Position numbers and translations under genes: made by a program. Shown piece by piece: positions 1 to 10,921 of a stretch of DNA of 64,000 nucleotides (position 1 is the first letter of the stretch; every line of letters begins with the position of its first letter). The stretch is from contig NC_135123.1 in the NCBI RefSeq assembly GCF_050908995.1, forward strand, positions 2,976,001 to 3,040,000, written 5' to 3'. A model generated the notes under the pieces. That model was given only the letters and a program-made list of their open reading frames with translations, had not been told where the DNA came from and ran no database searches. Origin of the DNA: Andrena cerasifolii (lineage: Eukaryota; Arthropoda; Insecta; Hymenoptera; Andrenidae).

Positions 1-905
1 GCTCTCCTGCTGCAACTCTATCCTGCATTTTTTCTAGGAGACAGACAGCAGCTAGCCGTACTTGTCATTTAATTTAATCGACCTATGAAGGGACCCCGAA
101 AAATACAGATGGAAACTTTTCAAAGCGTCGAATTTAAAGTGTTTTATTGGAGCTTCAGTTGCAGTTAGCAGTTCCAGTGGAACGCCGTTGATACCTTTTA
201 AAAGCAAGATTTGCAATTTTTGGTAAGGGATTCCCCGGCAGGTTAGGAGGATCACGTATTATGGATGAATCAAAATAATACGTTTCGATTATAAAATTGT
301 GCCAATACACGACAAACACGAACTTCATTTACCATTGCTTGTGGCACGCGGGTGCTGCGCCGAGGCCTCTGTTGATGAAGACACGTTGCTAGCATTATCT
401 AAAACCCCTGCTGGTTTTGTCGGGTCATTGTCTTCGGTTAACATATCACACTTCCTGAAACAAGAGAGAATGGACTATTAAAGGGGTAATTCAGTGTACC
501 GCTTCTAATAAATCGTTCTTTTCTGTACATTTTCTCATAGCTCGGGGCCTGAAAAATATATTTTAAAAGATTTGGCTGTACTTGCGAATGGCCCCAGTGG
601 TCGACCGACACAAGGATTGAGGGGAGGGGAATTTATTAGTTTTCGAGATATGAATAAAAAACTTTTAGTATTTCTGTTGACTTATTTGGATACAACGCGA
701 TTTGAACTTTAACTGTAAAAAATTACAAATAAATCTTGCAAACAACGAAAATTAAGGAATGCATTAGCAACGCTCTGCATTTTTATTTTACTTTTATTGT
801 TTCGTAGAATTGTCGTTATATGTAACGGTTATGTAAATCTTCGGGAATTAAATAAGTTATAAACGCAACATAATAAAACAGTAAAACTGTATACTTGACT
901 TTGAT
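1..905. other. AT-rich sequence, no recognised gene
   Basis: Only two short open frames are present (52-255 minus, 67 codons; 299-481 plus, 60 codons). Neither resembles a family I know and neither has visible splice or promoter context. I see no repeat structure here. Confidence 0.4.
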
Positions 906-1020
906 ATGTTACTAGGAAATACAATCCCGGTCTGGGTTAGGTTATTATTTACTATCCCGGGATTGCGGGATTTTCTAAAGTCTATCTCGGAATTTCGGGA
1001 CTATTCCCGGGATTGGGTAA
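906..1020. repeat. Degenerate CCCGGGATT motif cluster
   Basis: Variants of TCCCGGGATTGCGGGA recur about five times in some 110 bp, in both orientations because the core is nearly palindromic. Clusters like this are common in the subterminal regions of hAT elements, where transposase binds. No matching terminus was found, so the assignment is only a suggestion. Confidence 0.35.
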
Positions 1021-1304
1021 TAGAAAATTTCAGTAATTAAAATGATTTATTATGTGCTAAAATTCTAAATCTTTATTTAAAGTAAACAAACTTACTTTCT
1101 ATTATTAGTCTGAAACATAAGCTTAAATCATTTTTACAAATAAAATCAGTTGAACAATGAAGAATAATAAAGTCTCAATAAGTACGTAATATCAGTAAAC
1201 CATTATGAAGATTTTTGGAAATGCGAACGTAGAAACAGCAAAGCACCTAAAGTGCATATCTACAATGTTTCGACTATTACGTGTTCAGACAAGTTGCGAT
1301 TTGC

Positions 1305-1545
1305 AACTTGCAGATATTTTTCTATATATTTCAAAAACTAAGGGTCTAGGAAAAAATCTGACTACTCCACCTGATGCAGCGGACATTTTTCCTCGGGAAA
1401 CAATCAGCAGAAGTGGTTGAACACCTTTCGTTTACAATACATAAACGAAAGAGTCTGGCAAAACGTGCTCTGCGGACAGTGCAGTGCTAATCAGCGCCTC
1501 TAGCGGCTTTTGCCAAAATCTTTCGTTTCTGTATCGCGAACTGAA
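1305..1545. repeat. Fragment of the 58578-59513 palindromic family
   Basis: The stretch with GGTCTAGGAAAAAATCTGAC, then the short loop bounded by TCTGGCAAAACGTG and TTTTGCCAAA, matches the centre of the palindrome at 58578-59513 in order and orientation. Only the inner arm and loop remain. No terminus is visible on either side, so this is a truncated copy. Confidence 0.55.
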
Positions 1546-1902
1546 CGAACTGATTCCCTATTTCTCCGAATTATTCAATTGCAAATCGAATTGCCGCCAC
1601 AATTACAGAAAGTCATTGTTACTAACACCAAGGTCTAGACAGTGTTAAAAGTAGAGTACACGTAAAAAATTCAGGAAGATCATTGGTACTCGAAAATAAA
1701 ACACCATTCGAAAGAAATTCAGGTAACGTGTCGAGCTCTTTGGAGAGTCTATTATACATAGAAGCAACATTACAAGCTAGATTGACGAAAGTCTGATAGA
1801 TTTGTAAGACTCAGGAGCGGACTTAACGGCGGGCGCAGCGGGCGCGGGGCCCGGGGCCCCGACTTCTGAGGGGCCCCACAAAGAACAACTTTCCACTTTT
1901 TT

Positions 1903-3226
1903 TTAATGACACCAAAGGGTCTAGCAGGGTTAGCATGGGCAAACAGCTCTCATGCCGATTCTTGGAGTTGTTATTTTTTAAACAATGCTCCTTGCCTGAA
2001 ACACCATTATGTAAAGTTTTAGATCGCTACCCCCCTGATTAAGGATAATACGGGGGTAAACGCCCTTAACATTATTATTTTTTTTCTCGGTTACTACTTA
2101 AGATATTTAAATGAAAAAAAAAACGAAAAATAGCTACATACTAACTGCACTTCATATATTTTTCTAAGAATTATAAATCAATTATTAAGGGTAGAAAAAA
2201 AATAAGAATAATGCTCTATTATCGAGTTATTATATATAAAAACCTGAAGATAGTCGAGATGGTGGAACATAGTTAAATAATTTAATGAAGATCAATATAT
2301 TATGAATTGGTGGGGTTTTGTGACGAGAAAGAGTATTTGTCGCGAGCCTGAGTATATTCTATCAGCTACACGGCAATACAACGCTGCGATTATTTATTAT
2401 TTATCACACGGGCGTTTTAAATCCAAAATAGTTAAACCGTCCGAAATATTAACAAATATATTTGATGGAACTGACACAACGGCAGTTATTGGCGTAAATA
2501 GCGACGAGGATTAATAAATAATAATCAATAATGATATCAACCTTTGTCGTTATTACCTATGATTTTCGAACTCCCACTGATTACTCTAACGGCACGCTTC
2601 ACGACTCGCTTCTTTGCCCGACACTATATATAAACAATAAATCCCGAATACTCTTCATTTTCACTTCGATCTCCCAAACGCACCGCAATCGTTTCTTCCA
2701 TTCGCATTTAAATGAAACGTACTCAGGCTCGCGACAAATACTCTTTCTCGTCACAAAACCCCACCTATTTATAATATATTGATCTTCATTAAATTATTTA
2801 ACTATGTTCCACCATCTCGACTATCTTCAGGTTTTTATATATAATAACTCGATAATAGAGCATTATTCTTCATTCTTTTGGAGGTGGTCACTCAAAGGGT
2901 TGTTTCCATAAACCACCCCCAAAAAATTAATTTTTTTTTCTACCCTTAATAATTGATTTATAATTTTTAGAAAAATATATGAAGTGCAGTTAGTTTGTAA
3001 CTATTTTTCGTTTTTTTCCATTTAAATATCTTAAGTAGTAACCGAGAAAAAAATAATAACGTTAAGGGCGTTTACCCCCGTATTATCCTTAAACAGGGGG
3101 GTAGCGATCTAAAACTTTACATAATGGTGTTTCAGGCATGGAGCATTGTTTAAAAAATAACAACTCCAAGAATCTGCATGAGGGCCGTTTGCCCATGCTT
3201 ACCCTGCTAGACCCTTTGATTTCATA
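1903..3226. mobile_element. Long palindromic (foldback-type) element
   Basis: Two arms of roughly 450 bp are inverted copies of each other: about 1903-2365 and 2715-3226. The outer motif is CAAAGGGTCTAGCAGGGTT. The arms are separated by a loop of about 350 bp. The right arm carries an extra segment of about 50 bp near 2876-2930 that the left arm lacks. Open frames inside (2302-2514 and 2531-2782) are only arm and loop sequence. It encodes no protein I can recognise, so it is a non-autonomous DNA element of unknown superfamily. No clear target duplication was found. Confidence 0.65.
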
Positions 3227-3419
3227 TTGTAAGCGGATCGTAAAATTGTAAGCGAGAAAAGTATAAAACGAAGTAACTATTGCTAAGGAGGGCGACGGAA
3301 CACCTTCTCCGAAATAGCTTTTCCAAGAAGTGGTTAGGCTACGGGACGATCATTTGCGACATAACCCGGGTAACAGCCATCGAGAGTAGCCGGCCGATGC
3401 CGCGAAGGCAGTTCGGATA

Positions 3420-4248
3420 GGGGAGACCGGGGCAAAGTGGGGAGGAAAAAGTTTGAAGTCGAATAAAATTTTTCCCTTTCAATAAAAATGTTTGGAAATA
3501 GATTTATAATATAATTAAAACATTACTATTGATAAATGACGAATATCAATACTTAGAATAAACTTAGAGTATATTAAAAATCAACTTGAAAGAAATGATG
3601 CAAGAGGTATCACTTTACCCCATGTAAAGTGAACTCCTATCCGGGGTAAAGTGAGGTGCAACAAAATAAGAACTTTAATTAAGGATATAGGTAAATATTA
3701 ACCCCTTGCGCTGGAATGACGTGTGTAGCACGGCAGCTTTTTCATTTTTTTGAGGTTAGTTTCTGTTCCACCACGCCGCGTGGTTTTCTAGCCAGCTGAC
3801 AGCTTAGGATATTGCGCACATCACTTGCGCATTGGTTCTTAGCAGCCATTTGCAGCTCAGTTTACCCCGGTCACTTTACCCCGAATATGTACTCAGTGGA
3901 AAATTAATTATTTAATAACGTTAGGATTAATCTTTTCTCAAAAGCGTGTACACGTATGTTTATAAGCTTGTTATAAACACACAGAAAAAAAATGGAGTTA
4001 AAATAACACATTTAAGACTCATTTATCCAAAAAGCTAAATTGAAAAGAAAACCAATTGGAAGTCTCCAAAACTTCATTTTTAATTTTTTAAATGAATTTC
4101 CATTTTTCGATATCTGAATGTGCATAATTATCATTGTGGTATTACACGCATTTATTACGTCACAACATTTTGTAAATATATTCTATTGTTAAAGAATAAA
4201 TTAAGAAAGCTCATTTTACCCCGAGGTTCACTTTGCCCCCGTCTCCCC
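3420..4248. mobile_element. TA-flanked MITE with GGGGCAAAGTG termini
   Basis: The left terminus GGGGAGACCGGGGCAAAGTG pairs with the right terminus CACTTTGCCCCCGTCTCCCC. Both are directly flanked by TA (3418-3419 and 4249-4250), the target duplication of Tc1/mariner-type elements. Inside, the motif GGGGTAAAGTG and its complement recur at about 3610-3660 and 3860-3890, echoing the terminus. There is no coding capacity. Confidence 0.75.
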
Positions 4249-4511
4249 TACCGAGTCCAAGAAACATAGTTGCGACAAATAAACGTGCCTAATTCTCCTG
4301 ATACCTTGCATTGCACAGTAGACCCCGTCATTATTAATTACGCACAGGGCTACTGAAAGAAGCAGGTACTATTACTCGGAAACAGATTTGCTCCTTACGT
4401 TATTTCCCTTTCCTTACTATTACCCGCGGTACAAGTTCTTACAATACATATGTGCAATTTTAATTACGTACAAGTTTACGATCGGCGGTAAAATCTGATA
4501 GTGAGCTTATA

Positions 4512-6283
4512 CAACCCCTGGCAGTAAGTTTGGAACCAAACGCAAAAATACGAAATTAACGAGAAACACCAATATTTTTTATGTATAATATGCAACGGTA
4601 TATATATGAAACGCGTGGTAATGTTAAATTGGTCTATTTTAAAGTAAAAGCACCAAAATAATTAAGAAATTTGTTTATTATATAATACAAAATATGGAAG
4701 AAACAAAATGTGTCTGGGAAATAAGTATGGAACCGACCGATGTTCTGGAAAAAAGTATGTAACAATATAAATTTGCAAAGAGATTAACAATAATTGATTT
4801 AATATTTATATTACCTAGTATTTTGCGACGTTCCCACGTGCACGTATCACAGCTTGTATACGTTTTGGCATCGATGTAATCAAGTTTTCACACTGTGATG
4901 GCAAAATTTGTTTCCATGACAGCTTAATGGCTTCCAAAAGTTCATTTTTATTTTTTGGTTTTTTATCGCGTATAAATTGTTTCCAAAGTGCCCACAAATT
5001 TTCGACTGGACTTAAATCTGGGCTATTTGCTGGCCATTTTATGGTTCGAAAGCCTTTTTGTTGAAGGTAGTTTTGAACTATTTTGCTTCGATGACAACTT
5101 GCATTGTCATGTTGAAAATAAAAATCATCCGAATCCTCGAACCACTGATCTAAACTCGGTATTAAAAAGTGTTCTAATATATGAATATATACTTCAGAGT
5201 TCACAATTTTTATACAAAATGCATATTTGTCCAACTCCTTGAGCTGTCATACAGCTCCAGACCATATACGACTTTGGATATTTTATTTTAAAATTCAAAG
5301 AATCTTCACTAAATTTTTCAATTGGTGAAAACAACTTTACTCCAATCTTCTGTAGTCCAATGCGCATACTTCTTACACCATTCTAAACGTTTCTTTTTGT
5401 GTTCCTTAGTGAGAAATGGCTTCGTCTTTGCTTTGCAGAAAGAATACCCCATTTTTTCATTAATTTCGCGAGACGTGGCTCTTCTCATTTTCTTTACGAT
5501 CTGTCTTAATCGTCTGTCATCTCTTCTTGAAGTCGAGCGCGGACGTCCGCCTCTTTTGCGATTCACCACACTGCCCGTCTCGTTAAATCTTCCTTTTATT
5601 TTACTTACTGCACTTCGGCTACGATTCAAAATTTCAGCTACTTTTTGCTGAGTATTACCTTCTTTCAATAATGCAATTATGCGTAACTTTAAATCGTTAG
5701 ATAAACGTTTGCGTGGCGGCATGTTTTATTCATTCGACTTGCTTGTTTACTGTCCCAAAATACACTGACTTCGGTAGATGTCGTAGACTTACGTTTACAG
5801 TGTTGCTCCCACTTTGTGGCACATGGTCGAGACTCGCGAGTAAGCGAGTGCAGTAAACAGTGACAAAACATAAACATTAGAGTATCAACTTCACCAGTGG
5901 CTTTGTTTTGATTCGGATTTCGGGAAAAGAGTATTGAAAAGAGAATAATAAAATGAAAACCATGAAGTAACTAACTAATATGCATGTACAAATGTCAGAA
6001 AATACTAGGTAATATAAATACTGAACAAAATTATTGTTAATCTCTTTGCAAATTTATATTGTTCCATACTTATTTCCCAGACACATTTTGTTTCTTCCAT
6101 ATTTTGTATTATATAATAAACAAAATTCTTAATTATTTTTGGTGCTTTTACTTTAAAATACACCAATTTAACATTACCACGCGTTTCATATATATACCGT
6201 TGCATATTATACATAAAAAATATTAGTGTTTCTCGTTAATTTCGTATTTTTGCGTTTGGTTCCAAACTTATTGGCAGGGGTTG
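4512..6283 (-). mobile_element. Tc1-like DD34E element with long terminal inverted repeats
   Basis: A 1772-bp element starts CAACCCCTGGCAGTAAG and ends with the inverted CTTATTGGCAGGGGTTG, flanked by TA on both sides (4510-4511 and 6284-6285). The inverted repeats are unusually long: about 314 bp on the left (4512-4825) and 285 bp on the right (5999-6283). Most of the length difference is an extra segment of about 29 bp in the left repeat near 4732-4761. The transposase lies between them on the minus strand and is broken. The element is nested in the hAT relic at 1812-6917. Confidence 0.85.
4815..5722 (-). pseudogene. Tc1-like transposase, frameshifted and internally deleted
   Basis: The product would be a cut-and-paste transposase of the Tc1 branch. 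It survives as two open pieces, 5318-5722 (134 codons) and 4815-5234 (139 codons). The first holds a helix-turn-helix (residues about 11-50), a GRPR-type basic motif (residues about 58-62) and part of a second helix-turn-helix. It then jumps to PFLTKEHKKKRLEW, so the linker before the catalytic domain is shortened. The second holds QHDNASCHRS and SPDLSPVENLW, giving Asp and Glu with 34 residues between (DD34E spacing). The first catalytic Asp is missing: the frame reads VVFTN and stops. Family members are about 340 residues. This copy cannot be active. Confidence 0.85.
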
Positions 6284-6369
6284 TATGTATACGCTTATTT
6301 TCATTAATTCATTACTAAGCTGCATAGGCAGTAGGCACCACGCGGCTGCGCTACCGCTCTTCAGAGCAA

Positions 6370-6642
6370 TAGAATCGTATTTTGAAAATTTTGTTAACCA
6401 TGCCAATTTCAAACGCATCGGGGGAACGCTCTTTTTCTTGTCTAAAAAGAATAAAAAATTATCTAAGAAACTCAATGTCGGAGGAAAGATTAAATAATAT
6501 GGCTATTTTATATAGAGAGAGCGAGTTACTTAAAATTATTGATTGTGACGAGATAGTTAATAAGTTTGCAGAACAAAAAGCAAGAAAAAATTTATTTAAA
6601 TTTTTCACTTTTGTAATTTTAATTTTAAGTAAAGTTCTATAA
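6370..6642 (+). pseudogene. hAT transposase C-terminal dimerisation domain remnant
   Basis: The frame encodes LLTMPISNASGERSFSCLK followed by IKNYLRNSMSEERLNNMAIL and, near the end, VNKFAEQKARK. This is the conserved C-terminal dimerisation block of hAT transposases (ASxERSFSxLKxIKNYLRxxM). The rest of the transposase is absent. The Tc1-like element ends 87 bp upstream. The fragment lies about 275 bp from the right terminus of the hAT relic, where a C-terminus would be expected on this strand. Confidence 0.8.
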
Positions 6643-6925
6643 TTTTTGTTGTTTAAACGTCTAATTATTAGTTTATTATACGTATAGTATTATTAATATT
6701 AGTTCAAAACTTTGTGATTATAATTGTATTATTAAATATATTATACATATACTTTATTAAAATTTTATTGAAATTAAAACATTATGAGATCATAATCTGT
6801 TTATGTGTTTAAAAATATGGTTAACGTGATTTTATTCTCCCTGTCTTTCCCTTTTTTGTAAGGGGCCCAATATTTTCTTTTGCGCCCGGGGCCTCAAGCG
6901 ACCTTAATCCGCCTCTGGTGAAACT

Positions 6926-7344
6926 CGTAGCAGGCAACATAGGCGAGTCGACTGAGATTTCTCGATGTCCATTATAAATAGATCAGAATTTAATCTCGCG
7001 GATGGTGTATGCTCACGATATTTACGGTGTGAAAGCACCTTTATACAACTTCTTTTTCGCCTGCACAGCGATGGACGTGAGTATATATGGGAATAAGGGC
7101 GGAGCACGAGCAGATACTAACTTGGCTACGTAAAGAATACATAATGTAAAACGTTGTGAAAGGAAATTTCATTGGCTGCTCTCGAAGGTACCCCAGTGTA
7201 CGCCTACCCATCTGGTTACTCCACCCCTTCGACACGCAAATGGCAGACAATAATGAACCCTGGCGTGAACGCTGATCCTTTTCCGTCAACCCAGGCCGGC
7301 GACCACTTTTGCAATCTTTATTCTGACGTTGCCCAACTTCGGTT
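6926..7344. other. Unique sequence, no feature seen
   Basis: Short open frames on both strands (for example 7041-7289 minus) show no family similarity. No repeats or inverted structures were seen. Confidence 0.4.
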
Positions 7345-8062
7345 GACTTCTTCTTATTATTATTATTTTAACGGGAGAACCCTTTAGTATACGAAGCTTG
7401 AACAATTCAGTACAATAAATATATATAAAATAACGTAACAGAAAAAATAAAATAAAACGGAAAATATAAAGTAACGAGAAAAACATAACAATATAAAACG
7501 ACGACATCGCCAAACAACTGAGCGCAAATTAAGGAGATGGTAGTCTCCTAAGTACCAGAGTCCTAAACGAGGCGAAGGAGGTTAAGAAAATATCTAATTC
7601 AGCAGGGCACTGGTTTAGCTCCTCCATAGCACGATTAATGGGATCGGCAGAGTAATAATGATAATTTGGGACTCGGGATACAGAAAGGGGTCGCAGACGC
7701 AGTGACCGTTGCGGAGCATGAAAACATATCCTTGCAACAAGCTCTTGACAGTTAATCTGACCGTGGAAAACTTTGTAGATGAATAGTAGGTCTAAACAAG
7801 CACGACGGTCGCTAAGAGTATGAAGCCTCGTTTTTAGTAAGGCTGGGCCGTAGTCGTGGTCACTAAACCACATAGGGTGACCTGATGCCCTCATGGCTAG
7901 CCTCGGGAACTTATGCTGAACCCTTTCAATTAAGTTGGAATATTGCTCGTGTCTAGGGCCAAATCACCGACGCGTATTCAATCTGCGGCCTCACAAGTGC
8001 AACAAATAACAACTTTAATGTCCTAACATGTTTAAAGTGTTTACCAAAACGGGCGATAAAAC
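7345..8062 (-). pseudogene. Jockey-like LINE, 5'-truncated 3' end
   Basis: Minus-strand reading gives a piece of the region downstream of reverse transcriptase in Jockey/CR1-type LINEs. Recognisable pieces are VRPQIEYASVI (about 7960-8000), IERVQHKFPRLAM, then TRLHTLSDRRACLDLLFIYK and HAPQRSLRLRPL in the open frame 7529-7894. Between the first two a frame change breaks the protein. The 3' untranslated part is A/T-rich and ends in a (TAA)n-like tail at about 7350-7372, as in I and Jockey relatives. The copy starts abruptly near 8062, the usual 5' truncation. Confidence 0.75.
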
Positions 8063-8279
8063 CTAACTTATATGTTAGGTATTTGTCTTTCTTCGCAACT
8101 TATGTACCGTGACTTCGTAACTTATGTTCGCAACTTAGTCCTGGGATTAGTGATGAATCACTTTAATAAAAAAATATTAAAAAATGTTTTATTCAAGGAA
8201 CTGAATGTAACATCCATATCTTCGGAAAAATTGCAGATAAAGAAACTCTGGTTTAAGGACGTAATGCGCACTTAAATAT

Positions 8280-9780
8280 GGTCCAACCTTTGTCTAAAAC
8301 AATCTTTTGTGAAGGGCAAGGAAAGTTCTAAGGTGCCGACACACTTGCGTGGAACACCTTGGGTACTTACTACAACACTACATAAGTACCTACTATTAGC
8401 ACGCGGAAAGAAGACTCCTGGAAGGCGGTGCAGACCGCCGCTGTGACGATAGGTTTTAGTCACCGATTGGTGCACACTAATATAAACAGGGCACACGCGT
8501 TGGTAATTATTTACTTCAGCGATTCCTCACCGATTTTGATTAAGTTTGGATATGTTGTCGGGGACACGATTCTGAACAACTTTTTCCTATACATGTTACC
8601 GTCGCTCGGTCTTAGTTTCCGAGATATTCGCAAAAATATCTTTTAAATTTCTTGCTTTGATGTTCTAGTCTAGGTTACTGTTGGGTTAGGTTCAGTATAA
8701 ATAAATATAAGTGCACTTCACATTCAACATTATTTTCAATTATTATTGAGAACCCGAGAACGGGTGAGAGGAAGCGAAAGAGTCGACACTTTGATACTTT
8801 ATCTCGCTCCGTCTTTAGGGCCCTATACACTAGCGAGCCGCTCGGCGAGCCGCTCGGCAAGCCGCTCGCGAGCTGCAGGCTCCTCGATCCCACACACCAG
8901 CGAGCATGCGAGCCGAGCCTGCAGTTCACGAACGGCTCGGCGTGCGGCTCGCTCGTGTATGGGGGCCTTTTCAGCTCGAGCTTGAGCTCGATCCGCGGGT
9001 CGGGCCTACAATGCATCAGCGGAACTTTTTCCTATACAAGTTACCGCCGCTCGACCTTCGTTTCCAAGATATTTGCGAAAAACTTCGGTTGACTTATTCC
9101 GACATAACGCATTCCACTTTTCAACTTGTCTCGGGTATTAGTATTGGTTGGGGCCAGATCAGTGCTGGGGGCCCGCGCCCGCTTGCGGGCGCGTAAAGCT
9201 TGGTAGCGAACTAATGTGGGTCGGGGTGTTGACGGGAGCCCCCACACATCCAATAGGTGCTCTCGAAAGCACCTTCTTCCTAGCAAAAAATTATGTTTTA
9301 GAAACAGACGCATCCTAATATCCGGCAGAAATATCCAAACTTACATCGATTTGCTACCACGTTTTACGCGCCCGCGGGCGGGCGCGCGCCCCCGCGCTGC
9401 TAGAACCCCAACCTATACTAATATTCGGGATAAGTTGGAAAGTGGAATGCGTTGTGTCGGAATAAATCAACAGAAGTTTTTCACAAATATCTCGGAAACT
9501 AAGGCCGAGTGACGGTAACATGTATAGGAAAAAGTTGTTCAAAATGTGGAGTTTTACAACATACCCAAATTTCATCAAAATCGGTGAGGAATCACTAAAG
9601 TAAAAATTACCGAAGTATTTTTGTTGTGGCGGAACTAGCCACGACTACTTACTACAATGTATATAGACGGGGGTTCAGGCGGAGCTAGCGGCGGACTGCA
9701 TCGCCTGCCAGGAGTATTCTTTCCGCGCGCTAATAGTAGGGGGAGTCCGGGAGAGTTGAACCACCTTTTACTTTAAGGTC
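8280..9780. mobile_element. Composite palindromic element, nested
   Basis: The left arm (about 8383-8640) and right arm (about 9490-9745) are inverted copies sharing AGACTCCTGGAAGGCGGTG-type sequence and CTATACATGTTACCGTC followed by TTTCCGAGATATTCGC. A second inner pair (9020-9145 and 9405-9520) repeats the same motifs and adds ACGCATTCCACTTTTCAAC. GC-rich hairpins sit in the middle (9165-9195 with 9362-9390). All open frames here (for example 8675-9016, 9041-9313 and 9216-9512) are shadows of the arms. A short fragment of the inner arm (CTAGCCCCAACCAATAC) recurs at 23018-23043. Confidence 0.6.
8816..8970. mobile_element. Short GC-rich MITE with GGGCCCTATACAC ends
   Basis: The left GGGCCCTATACACTAGCGAG pairs with the right CTCGCTCGTGTATGGGGGCC, and the arms continue through repeated GAGCCGCTCGG units. 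Folded, the whole 150 bp forms a hairpin. It sits inside the 8280-9780 composite. No convincing target duplication was found. Confidence 0.55.
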
Positions 9781-10186
9781 CTTGAAATCTAGGGTACGAG
9801 ATGCATCGATTTTATATTTATGCCACAGTAAAGCCTTGTTATTAGACTATAATTTGAGGGTTATATCATTTCAATAAGTTAATAAATGTAAGCACTAAAT
9901 TAAATTTTATAAAAAATGAGATTTGGCTCATCTCTCCCCGAGCGCTGGGAGATATGATCCACCATGTGGGGAGATTTGACCATACTCTAGTAACTCGGGA
10001 ACAAATGAAAAAAAAACAACAATTTGCTTTAGTTTATAATAAGTAGCCACAAACTTCAGACATTGCAATAATTATCTTATATACTTTAACTGAGCTTTTA
10101 CTTTGTATTTCACTGTGAACACGAAGAAACACGTTTCCCTGTCTCACAGCTAAAGCGGACTACCGATCGTTATTTTGTTACATGAC
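9781..10186. other. AT-rich DNA with GGGGAGAT motifs
   Basis: Around 9920-9985 the motif GGGAGAT and its complement ATCTCTCCCC occur four times. Similar motifs occur inside the TA-flanked element at 30618-31223, so this may be a decayed internal piece of that family. No termini were found. Confidence 0.35.
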
Positions 10187-10194
10187 ATGGTAAC

Positions 10195-10913
10195 TAGGGA
10201 TGGAGTGCAAAATCACTAACAGTGATTTATCACAGTGATCGCAGAATCACAATCACGGTGGTGATTGAAGTTAAATCACCACCGTGATTGTGATTTTTTC
10301 AACTTGAGTGAATTGTTTACTGTGATCGTAATTCTTCATCTTGATTGAATTATTTTTCATAAAATACTTCAATATAGCTTGTGTTACAGTCAAAGCGTGC
10401 TAATTCGGCGAATATATAGAATATACATTCATAAATAGTCAATGCATGCACGTACTGATTTGATTGGTTAAAGTATTCACATATACATTATACTTTTTAA
10501 CTAAAGTGAAAAAATATTCGTTAATTTAAATAGATCAGGAACGATTACATTGGTTCAAAATATACAACTGAGATTCTATAAGAACAGTGAGGACTTGCGA
10601 ATGTTTCGAAAGTAGAAATTGGGGTTATGTGGCGCGTGCAAAGAGCAGTTATGCTCTCCACCAATCAGAAGCGATCCCGAAAATCGCGAATCTCTATTCT
10701 GCCTGCACCAATCGGAAGCGATCACAAAAATCACGACTCACTGTTCTGCCTGCACCAATCAGAAGCGATCACAAAAATCACGACTCACTGTTCTGCCTGC
10801 ACCAATCAGAAGCGATCACGAAAATCATGGATCACTGTGAAAAATCACCGTGATTGGGAACGAACGTGATCTGATCACTCGTGATTCACAAATCACGGTT
10901 CTAGCCAACACTA
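10195..10913. mobile_element. Non-autonomous Ac-like hAT with GTGATT array
   Basis: Ends are TAGGGATGGAGTGC and, inverted, TAGTGTTGGCTAG, matching the TAGGGATG type of Ac-branch hAT elements. The flanking 8-bp duplication ATGGTAAC is perfect (10187-10194 and 10914-10921). Both subterminal regions are dense with AATCAC/GTGATT and CGTGATTGTGAT, partly as inverted pairs (10200-10340 and 10830-10900), which would suit multiple transposase binding sites. A 47-bp tandem repeat lies near the right end. No transposase is encoded. Confidence 0.85.
10661..10848. repeat. 47-bp tandem repeat, four copies
   Basis: Units begin CCAATCAGAAGCGATC at 10661, 10708, 10755 and 10802, an exact 47-bp step. The middle units are nearly identical and the first and last are slightly diverged. 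Each unit contains ATCACAAAAATCAC, another version of the element's subterminal motif. Open frames in all three plus-strand frames cross the array because it lacks stops. They are not genes. Confidence 0.9.
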
Positions 10914-10921
10914 ATGGTAAC

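Larger units (their letters stand above)
1812..6917 (+). mobile_element. Relic hAT element carrying three nested elements
   Basis: The left end reads CAGGAGCGGACTTAA and the right end, reverse-complemented, reads CAGAGGCGGATTAAGG, a typical hAT terminus. Both are followed by GGGGCCC-rich subterminal DNA. Flanks are GTAAGACT (1804-1811) and GTGAAACT (6918-6925), a decayed 8-bp target-site duplication matching 6 of 8. A hAT dimerisation domain lies just inside the right end. The 5.1-kb length is mostly nested insertions at 1903-3226, 3420-4248 and 4512-6283. That both ends belong to one element is an inference from the termini and the duplication. Confidence 0.6.

Noticed and set aside
10661..10848. 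CRISPR array
   Set aside because: Units are contiguous with no unique spacers, and the genome is eukaryotic. It is a minisatellite.
10587..10869. Repeat protein encoded in all three plus frames
   Set aside because: The 47-bp tandem repeat lacks stops, so all three frames stay open. The sequence is part of a non-coding hAT element.
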